Below, piece by piece: positions 22,217 through 27,279 of a DNA stretch of 27,279 nucleotides. The stretch is from contig DDYL01000008.1 of NCBI GenBank assembly GCA_002347925.1, positions 9,971 through 37,249 on the forward strand, in the 5' to 3' direction. The translations under genes were made by a program, and so were the position numbers. The notes under the pieces were generated by a model. It saw only the letters and a list, made by a program, of their open reading frames with translations. It did not search any database and was not told where the DNA came from. Positions within the stretch are counted from its first letter, which is position 1; each line of letters begins with the position of its first letter. Source of the DNA: Chloroflexi bacterium UBA2235 (GTDB taxonomy: Bacteria > Chloroflexota > UBA11872 > UBA12225).

Positions 22217-22335
22217 TCAGGACGAGAGGCGTACGTCGAACTGCCGGTCGAGGATCTGGCCAAACTGGTTGGTGAGGCCGTGCTGTGGTCCGTCACCCGG
22301 AGGCTGGGGCACGTGGAATGCTTCAGGCAACGCCC
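22217..22335 (-). pseudogene. 3'-end relic of a GNAT acetyltransferase gene
   Basis: Minus-strand translation ending at TGA (22217-22219) reads AFHVPQPPGD, then GPQHGLTNQFGQILDRQF, DVRLSS. The complete GNAT gene at 22804-23802 ends ALHLPEDPGN, GPAHGLYSQFGQVLDRQF, VLRVSF. By my count 21 of 34 residues agree, and both copies end at the same point. DNA identity is also evident (GAACTGCCGGTC, CTGGCCAAACTGG, GAGGCCGTG in both). Upstream similarity fades and a TAG stop appears near 22340, just before the zinc-ribbon gene. So this is the remnant of a second GNAT copy whose body has been lost. The rest of the 22193-22366 gap holds the zinc-ribbon promoter. Confidence 0.75.
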
Positions 22336-22351
22336 GCTATTCCCATGATTT

Positions 22352-22360
22352 TGCTAGTCT
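22352..22360 (+). promoter_or_regulatory. Extended -10, leaderless promoter of the zinc-ribbon gene
   Basis: TGCTAGTCT (TGn plus TAGTCT at 22355-22360) ends 6 bases before the ATG at 22367, so the mRNA would be leaderless. No -35 is apparent, as is usual for extended -10 promoters. Confidence 0.5.
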
Positions 22361-22366
22361 TTGTTC

Positions 22367-22726
22367 ATGAGCAACATGCTGTGTCCTACATGCAACACGC
22401 CTGTTGCATCAAGTGATGTGGAATGCCCATCGTGCAAACGGCAAGTTCGAAACAGCCCCGCACAACTTGACGATTCCGATCTGGATGGAGTTGGTGATGG
22501 GGTGGCATTGGCGACCAGTGTCGACGCAGACATGGCACCCGGCCAATCCTTCATTTCTTGGTTTACTGGCTTGTTTTCGTCGGGCCACGGCAGTGGTGAG
22601 ACCGCGGACCATGGTAGTGGCGATGAGGGCACTTCCGGTGGTGACACAAGTAGTGCTTGGGGTGACGGTGGGGGCGACAGCGGCGATGCCGGCGGCGGGG
22701 ACGGCGGTGGTGGCGGGGGCGATTGA
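22367..22726 (+). CDS. Small zinc-ribbon protein with Gly/Asp-rich tail
   Basis: A 119-aa protein. Residues 6-23 form a zinc ribbon, C6-PT-C9 and C20-PS-C23. A middle acidic part with FISWFTGLF (about 65-73) follows, and the last 45 residues are a low-complexity tail of Gly, Asp and Ser (GDGGGDSGDAGGGDGG type). Similar tails occur at the end of some exported or envelope proteins, but no signal peptide is seen. The function is unknown; the short hydrophobic part is too short for a sure membrane anchor. The start has no Shine-Dalgarno but a -10 six bases upstream. The gene sits between a GNAT relic and an intact GNAT gene, so it may have come in or been shifted with a rearrangement. Confidence 0.65.
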   Translation: MSNMLCPTCNTPVASSDVECPSCKRQVRNSPAQLDDSDLDGVGDGVALATSVDADMAPGQSFISWFTGLFSSGHGSGETADHGSGDEGTSGGDTSSAWGDGGGDSGDAGGGDGGGGGGD

Positions 22727-22803
22727 TACGCACTGGGGCTATCTGGCGCCGGTGCGGTTCGTCAGCCACCTGTCCGGTTGGTCCTACCCAAAACGGTTTG
22801 CTG

Positions 22804-23802
22804 TCAGAAGGAGACCCGCAGGACGAACTGCCGGTCAAGGACCTGGCCAAACTGGCTGTAGAGGCCGTGTGCTGGTCCGTTACCCGGATCCTCAGGCAAA
22901 TGTAGTGCCCAGTGGGTTGCGCCATGGTCGGCCAGACGCTGCAGTTGTGTCTGCAGGAGGACGCGTCCGATCCCGAGGGAACGGGTCTCATTGTCGACCC
23001 AGAGGCGCCGGATATGCGCCCATTGGAGGACGTTGCCACCGCGGCGTCGAGTGCGACGCGCCGCCGGGGTATTGATGTCCAGGTTGGGACGGAATGTGCT
23101 TCGGGTCGGGAAGCGGTCTTGGGTGGGCACCGGGGGAAGCATCTCGGCATCGCAGACGCCACGTGGAACCCCGTCTAGCCACGCCTCGACGCGTCCTCTC
23201 CGGGCATGGCATTCAACATGCTCCATGACATCCGGATCCAAGGTTGGCAGGGACGATGGGTCAAGTGCTCCGCCGTAGACGACGAGTGGGCGTGGTTGGC
23301 GGAAGCCCACGGCGCGAAGCGGCGCAAAGAGGTGTGGCCAACGTGATGAACACTGGGTGCCAAGCGGGAGGAACCCGGCACCACCACGGAAGGCCTCGAG
23401 ACCCGGGAGCCCTTCGGCGCGCGCCTGGCGGACGGTGGTAGCCGCCAGGAGGGCGGCGGCCTGGATTGCCTCCGGCCACCCGGGCCAGGCGAATAACCAG
23501 AACAGTACGGCGTGGGTCTCGTGCAACCAGTCGGGCCCGTCACCCAGGGCGGCGCCGTACCCCCATCCGTGGTCACACAAACCCAGTTGCCCGGCGGCCA
23601 GGAGTTGATCTCCCTCGATGACAAGGCGCACCTGACTGGTGTCCATCCCCGGTGAGTAGAAGGGCCAGGCGTGGTGGTGGTCCAAGCCACGTTCGACGGT
23701 CTGATCGTCCGGAAGCGACGCCGGGGCTACAAGCCGGGCGTGGGCACGCGCGAGTGCTCCCAGTTGGGGCAACCATTCGGGCGAGTAGGCCACAACCTCC
23801 AT
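22804..23802 (-). CDS. GNAT-family N-acetyltransferase
   Basis: A 332-aa protein whose C-terminal third is a GNAT domain. The acetyl-CoA site is seen in RRLWVDNETRSLGIGRVLL (about 262-280), where R/Q-x-x-G-x-G/A appears as RSLGIG, followed by the alpha/beta part with THWALHLPED and GLYSQFGQ. The N-terminal two thirds (about 1-220) look like a second, degenerate GNAT fold (VVAYSPEWLPQLGALARAH), so this may be a tandem-domain enzyme. Substrate unknown. The ATG at 23802 has no Shine-Dalgarno; TAGACT (23809-23814) ends six bases upstream, so a leaderless mRNA is likely. The zinc-ribbon gene is convergent. A relic of its 3' end is found at 22217-22335. Confidence 0.82.
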   Translation of the reverse strand: MEVVAYSPEWLPQLGALARAHARLVAPASLPDDQTVERGLDHHHAWPFYSPGMDTSQVRLVIEGDQLLAAGQLGLCDHGWGYGAALGDGPDWLHETHAVLFWLFAWPGWPEAIQAAALLAATTVRQARAEGLPGLEAFRGGAGFLPLGTQCSSRWPHLFAPLRAVGFRQPRPLVVYGGALDPSSLPTLDPDVMEHVECHARRGRVEAWLDGVPRGVCDAEMLPPVPTQDRFPTRSTFRPNLDINTPAARRTRRRGGNVLQWAHIRRLWVDNETRSLGIGRVLLQTQLQRLADHGATHWALHLPEDPGNGPAHGLYSQFGQVLDRQFVLRVSF

Positions 23803-23808
23803 GTGACA

Positions 23809-23814
23809 AGTCTA
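23809..23814 (-). promoter_or_regulatory. -10 of the leaderless GNAT promoter
   Basis: TAGACT on the minus strand lies 6 bases before the ATG at 23802. No -35 could be identified at 16-18 bases. It is one of several such arrangements in this window. Confidence 0.4.
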
Positions 23815-23938
23815 CTCGGGTCTGGCCCGGTTTCCGGTGTGCCGGATTGCGGGGATTCGGCCTTTTTTCGATGATTGCCGAGGACGTGGACGGGTGACTA
23901 CGGGTAGGCGTATCGTGACCGCCTAGAGAGGACTGCCG

Positions 23939-25351
23939 GTGACATCAAGGCCCGCATCATCTTCCGCGACCCGGTCTGTCCCATCCACTGCGGCGATACC
24001 GCTGTTGCCGGCGACCGCACTGGTGCTGTGCGGCGCGCTGATGACCCGCATCCAGGACACGGCGCTGAACATTGCCAACCCGGCCCTGATGGCGGATTTC
24101 GGGCTGCCGGCGGCAACGGTTGCGTGGATCTCACTTGCGCCGATGCTGATGTCGGCAAGTCTCCTGACTATTTTCGGTCGATTGGCTGACCTGCGCGGTC
24201 GTCGCAACCTGTACGCCGCTGGCATCGTGATCTTCGGTGGCGGGTCGGTGTTGTGTGCGCTGAGCCCGAGCTTTGCGGTGCTGATCGTCGCGCGGATCGT
24301 GCAGGGACTTGGCGGGGCATTGATGGCCGCCAACTCCATGGCGTACCTCATTGAAATCTATCCGCCCACTCGACGCGGGTTCGTGGTGGGATTGTGGGAG
24401 GCGGGCATCGCGACAGGGTCAGGTATCGGCCCGATCCTTGGAGGCGCCGTCATCGAGGCCTCCGGCTGGCAAGGATCGTTCGGGATGATCCTGCCGATGG
24501 CCATCGCCATGGCGGTTGCGGTGCCGTTCGCGATGAAGGAGCCGGTGCGCGCACCTGGTTCGCCAAGGTTCGATCTCGCCGGTGCCATGCTGTTCGGTGT
24601 GGGGGTTGCGTCATTCCTGTTCGCGCTGACGCGGGCGTCCGTAGAGCCATGGGGTTCGCCGGTTGTCGTCGGTTCCCTGGCGCTTTCGGTGGTGTGCGTG
24701 GTGCTGTTCGTGCGGGTCGAGGGTCTGGTTGAAAGCCCGATGATCGACTTGAGGATGTTCCAGAGCCGGACGTTTACCTCGGGAAATCTTGCCAAGATTG
24801 CCGGGTACCTGCCCTTCTCTGCACACGGGTTCCTGCTGCCGTTCTATCTCAAGGAAGTACTGGCGTTGCCTCCCACGGGGATCGGTTCGATCCTGGTTGC
24901 GTTGCCGGTAGGCATGTTTGCCGCGACGCTGGTTTCAGGACCACTTTCCGATCGCATCGGCACGCGGGTGCTCGCCCCTGCCGGACTGGTCGTTCAGGCG
25001 ATCGGCTGCGTGATCCTGGCAATTGCATCACCGGAGATGGGCATCAACGCGCCCATGGCCGGACTGTTGCTGGGTGGTCTCGGGATTGGTGCGTTCATTG
25101 CCCCGAACGACAGCGCAATCCTTGCGGCAACGCCTCGCGACCGGATCGGCGTGGCCAACGGGATCATGGGAGTCAGTCGCACGGCGGGGCTGCTGCTCGG
25201 CGTCGCAGTTGGTGGGGCGGGACTTTCGGCGCGAGTGGTGGCGAACGGCGGACAATTCCTGCCAGCCTTCCACGATGTGTACTGGTTCATCGCCGTGGTG
25301 GCGTTCGCCGGGGTACTGTTGGCGACGGTGCGGGATCGCCGTCCGGCATGA
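23939..25351 (+). CDS. MFS transporter, DHA2 (14-helix) type
   Basis: A 470-aa membrane protein of the major facilitator superfamily, probably a proton-driven exporter of drugs or metabolites. Motif A is GRLADLRGRRNLY (helix 2-3 loop, near residue 80), the antiporter motif C is GIGPILGG (about 161-168), and the TRIQDTALNIANPAL region matches motif D1 of DHA2 proteins (Asp in helix 1). Number of hydrophobic segments is about 14. A repeat of motif A is seen in the second half (GPLSDRIGTR). The GTG start at 23939 has AGAGAGG at a suitable distance. Substrate cannot be told. It is divergent from the GNAT gene; no regulator such as TetR or MarR is adjacent, unusual for drug exporters. Confidence 0.9.
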   Translation: MTSRPASSSATRSVPSTAAIPLLPATALVLCGALMTRIQDTALNIANPALMADFGLPAATVAWISLAPMLMSASLLTIFGRLADLRGRRNLYAAGIVIFGGGSVLCALSPSFAVLIVARIVQGLGGALMAANSMAYLIEIYPPTRRGFVVGLWEAGIATGSGIGPILGGAVIEASGWQGSFGMILPMAIAMAVAVPFAMKEPVRAPGSPRFDLAGAMLFGVGVASFLFALTRASVEPWGSPVVVGSLALSVVCVVLFVRVEGLVESPMIDLRMFQSRTFTSGNLAKIAGYLPFSAHGFLLPFYLKEVLALPPTGIGSILVALPVGMFAATLVSGPLSDRIGTRVLAPAGLVVQAIGCVILAIASPEMGINAPMAGLLLGGLGIGAFIAPNDSAILAATPRDRIGVANGIMGVSRTAGLLLGVAVGGAGLSARVVANGGQFLPAFHDVYWFIAVVAFAGVLLATVRDRRPA

Positions 25352-25435
25352 GACAGCGCGCCGGGCAGGGTCGGTACGATGGCGCAGGGACGCATGACGG
25401 GGATGAACCCCGTGCGTCGCAGGACAGGAAGCGTG

Positions 25436-26128
25436 ATGATGAGCGAGACAGTTGGCGGTCCATCCCGGCCAATCCGGGTGCTTTCGTGGAGTGAACGGAC
25501 CGAACCGGAGTCTCTCTACCCTGCGGGGATCAACGGCGTCGTCGCCCAGATCCTTGCCGAGGCGGGTCATGACTTCGAGACCCGCGTCACTGACCTTGCT
25601 GATCCCGACCAAGGGGTCTCCGAGGCTGATCTTGAGTGGGCCGACGTGCTTGTGTGGTTCAGTCACCTGAAGCACCGCCAAGTTGAGGATGCAACGCTGG
25701 AACGCATTCTCCGTCACGTGCAACAGCGTGGGATGGGATTCCTTCCCTTGCACTCTTCGTTGGATTCCCGTCCCTTCCAGGAACTGCTTGGACATCCGGG
25801 ACGCATTGCCGGATGGCGTGAGGACGAGAAGCCGTCGCATGTGTGGGTGGTTCAGAAGGATCACCCGATCGCGGCTGGTCTGGGTGATGGGTTCGTGATT
25901 CCCGCTGAAGAGATGTACGCGGAACCCTTCAACATTCCACCTCCGGATGAACTGGTCTTCATCTCGTCTTTCGCCGGCGGCGAGGTCTTCCGGTCTGGGT
26001 GTTGCTGGTACCGGGGGGCCGGAAGGATGTTCTTCTTCCAACCGGGCCACGAGACCTATCCGGTGTATTACCAGGCAGAGGTGCGACGGGCGGTCATGAA
26101 TGGCGTGCGCTGGTGCTCGGGGCGGTAG
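25436..26128 (+). CDS. ThuA-like family protein
   Basis: A 230-aa protein with the class I glutamine-amidotransferase-like fold of ThuA, named for trehalose use in rhizobia. Typical parts are the ADVLVWFSH strand, GMGFLPLHSS, the ITP-type RIAGW, KDHPIAAGL, EEMYAEPF and GRMFFFQPGHETYPVYY. The catalytic Cys/Ser elbow is replaced in this family, and the reaction is not settled. The ATG at 25436 (followed by a second ATG) has AGGAAG in front; an ATG at 25379 lacks one. The next gene is a Gfo/Idh/MocA oxidoreductase 62 bases downstream. ThuA and such oxidoreductases often occur together, which suggests a sugar or sugar-acid pathway. Confidence 0.85.
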   Translation: MMSETVGGPSRPIRVLSWSERTEPESLYPAGINGVVAQILAEAGHDFETRVTDLADPDQGVSEADLEWADVLVWFSHLKHRQVEDATLERILRHVQQRGMGFLPLHSSLDSRPFQELLGHPGRIAGWREDEKPSHVWVVQKDHPIAAGLGDGFVIPAEEMYAEPFNIPPPDELVFISSFAGGEVFRSGCCWYRGAGRMFFFQPGHETYPVYYQAEVRRAVMNGVRWCSGR

Positions 26129-26190
26129 GATGAAAATGTCACGCGTGGTGCCGGATGGCCGGCCACGCCACGGTCCACGGAGGAAACGCA

Positions 26191-27240
26191 ATGGCTGAAC
26201 GGCTTGGGGTGGCAATCATTGGCACGGGCACGATTGCGAACGCGCACATGCGTTCGCTGGAACACCATGCGCCCGCGCGCGTCGTCGGGGTCTATGACGT
26301 CCTGCACGACCGGGCTGAGGCATTCGCGAAGAAGTGGAACATCGAGGTCGTGGCATCAGACCTTGACAAGATCCTGCATCGCAGTGATGTGGATGCGGTG
26401 ATCGTCTCGACCCCACCGTTCGCGCACATGGGCCCGACCATCGCCGCCCTTGAGGCGGGCAAGCATGTGCTGTGCGAGAAGCCGTTTGCCTTCGATCCGG
26501 CCGAGGCGGTCAAGATGACGGAGGCGTCGGAACGCACGGGTAAGCATCTTGCGGTTGCGTCCGCCCGGCAGCGGTGCTGGGCCGCGTCACGAAAGGCTCA
26601 GGAACTGGCTTCTAGTGGCGAACTCGGCGACGTCTATCACGTTCGTTCAAGTGCCTTCCGGTTCCGTGGGCGTCCCGGTATCGACATCCTGCGGGACACG
26701 CACTGGTTCATCGATCATGCACGGGCTGGCGGTGGCGCACTGATCGATATCGGTGTCTACCAGATCGATGCGTTGCTGTGGATCCTGGGGAACCCGAAGG
26801 TGACATCCGTGCTTTGCTCCACCAGGATGGGCATTGGCAGTCCGGCACCGGCCCCACTGGTGCAGGATGTTGAGGACCATGCGGTGGTCATGTTCACCTG
26901 TGAGGGTGGCAAGTCGGGCATCCTCGAGATCACGTGGTCGAGCAACATGAGCAATGTCAACCAGTTCCTTGTGTTCGGCACCAAGGCGGGCCTGAAGTTC
27001 AGCCCGCTGACGATGACGGCCCCGGGACCGTACAACCAGTTGCGTCCGGTCGAACAGAAGATCCTTGACGTGACTGATGAGGACACATCCGGGTTCGGCG
27101 ACGTCAGCCAGCAGTTCGTGGATGCAATCCTGGCTGGCAAGGTGCCGCACACCCCGGCGCGACACGCCCTGGAAGTGACCCGCGTCATGGAAGCGGCGTA
27201 CCAGTCGGCCAAGACGGGCCACGCGGTATCGCTCGCCTGA
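26191..27240 (+). CDS. Gfo/Idh/MocA-family NAD(P)-dependent oxidoreductase
   Basis: A 349-aa sugar or polyol dehydrogenase. The Rossmann motif is GVAIIGTGTIANAH at residues 6-19; the active-site Lys is in CEKPFAFD (near 95); a DIGVYQIDAL helix near residue 190 carries the further catalytic Asp/Tyr positions. The C-terminal part is the usual beta-sheet substrate domain. The ATG at 26191 has GGAGGAAA 7 bases upstream; the frame is open from 26155, but those residues lie in the untranslated leader. Together with the ThuA-like gene it probably acts on a sugar such as a disaccharide or an inositol, not determinable here. The stop is followed at once by a CACTG/CAGTG hairpin. Confidence 0.92.
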   Translation: MAERLGVAIIGTGTIANAHMRSLEHHAPARVVGVYDVLHDRAEAFAKKWNIEVVASDLDKILHRSDVDAVIVSTPPFAHMGPTIAALEAGKHVLCEKPFAFDPAEAVKMTEASERTGKHLAVASARQRCWAASRKAQELASSGELGDVYHVRSSAFRFRGRPGIDILRDTHWFIDHARAGGGALIDIGVYQIDALLWILGNPKVTSVLCSTRMGIGSPAPAPLVQDVEDHAVVMFTCEGGKSGILEITWSSNMSNVNQFLVFGTKAGLKFSPLTMTAPGPYNQLRPVEQKILDVTDEDTSGFGDVSQQFVDAILAGKVPHTPARHALEVTRVMEAAYQSAKTGHAVSLA

Positions 27241-27262
27241 CACTGAACGGTTCGTGACAGTG
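27241..27262 (+). terminator. Short hairpin after the oxidoreductase gene
   Basis: CACTG-A-ACG-GTT-CGT-GA-CAGTG folds back on itself straight after the stop codon. No T-run is visible before the window ends, so termination is uncertain. Confidence 0.3.
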
Positions 27263-27279
27263 CACAACCTCATCGCCGA

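Noticed and set aside
21784..22296. Minus-strand frame opposite the pentapeptide-repeat gene, reaching into the GNAT relic
   Set aside because: It comes from the repeating DNA pattern; in the relic part it is not in the frame that matches GNAT.
25028..26215. 395-codon open frame on the minus strand
   Set aside because: It lies opposite the MFS end and the whole ThuA-like gene, both with clear family motifs; its translation has no recognisable domain. A shadow frame of high-GC DNA.

Overview
The window looks like a chromosomal segment of a high-GC, non-pathogenic-looking bacterium, most likely Chloroflexota and possibly near Thermomicrobia. The evidence is a secreted protein ending in a module I associate with Chloroflexota exoproteins, a split transketolase, a b6-type split cytochrome b operon, a short tmRNA tag (GERQYALAA), and several genes that appear to be read from leaderless mRNAs. 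No phage, transposase, CRISPR array or rRNA/tRNA gene is visible. Taxonomy is an inference; no database was used.

Layout. 17-2340 (-): transketolase C and N subunits preceded by a small P-loop protein. 2612-6605 (+): a secreted Chloroflexota-type protein, then threonine synthase overlapping a PPi-type phosphofructokinase. 6893-10383 (+): a respiratory/electron-transfer operon with cytochrome b6-like protein, a subunit-IV-like protein carrying an N-terminal RING-type zinc domain, a Rieske protein and a membrane-anchored diheme cytochrome c. 10554-14474 (-): PspA/IM30, an orphan DNA methyltransferase, a VUT/YhhQ-type transporter and a nicotinamidase-like hydrolase. 14692-16690 (+): a sigma-70-family factor followed by serS. 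16754-17999 (-): RidA and a metallophosphoesterase. 18440-20450 (+): a SWIM zinc-finger protein, a YgjP-like metallopeptidase, smpB and ssrA (tmRNA). 20531-22726 (+): an MBL-fold hydrolase, a pentapeptide-repeat protein and a small zinc-ribbon protein. 22804-23802 (-): a GNAT acetyltransferase, with a decayed copy of its 3' end at 22217-22335. 23939-27240 (+): an MFS exporter, a ThuA-like protein and a Gfo/Idh/MocA oxidoreductase.

How the genes work together. The four-gene b/Rieske/c operon encodes a complete-looking quinol:acceptor oxidoreductase. Its b subunit has both b6-type hallmarks: 14 residues between the second histidine pair, and a Cys in a WCLGG motif where b6 binds the extra heme c. 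smpB and ssrA together form the trans-translation module. ThuA-like and Gfo/Idh/MocA genes are a common sugar-related pairing. Most other neighbours are housekeeping genes without obvious functional coupling.

The most unusual items are the RING domain fused to the cytochrome b C-terminal subunit, the altered Qo motif (APWY instead of PEWY), the GNAT relic flanking the zinc-ribbon gene, the SWIM gene behind a strong promoter and a leader of about 330 nt, and a recurring TANNNT-N5-7-ATG arrangement at genes that lack a Shine-Dalgarno sequence.
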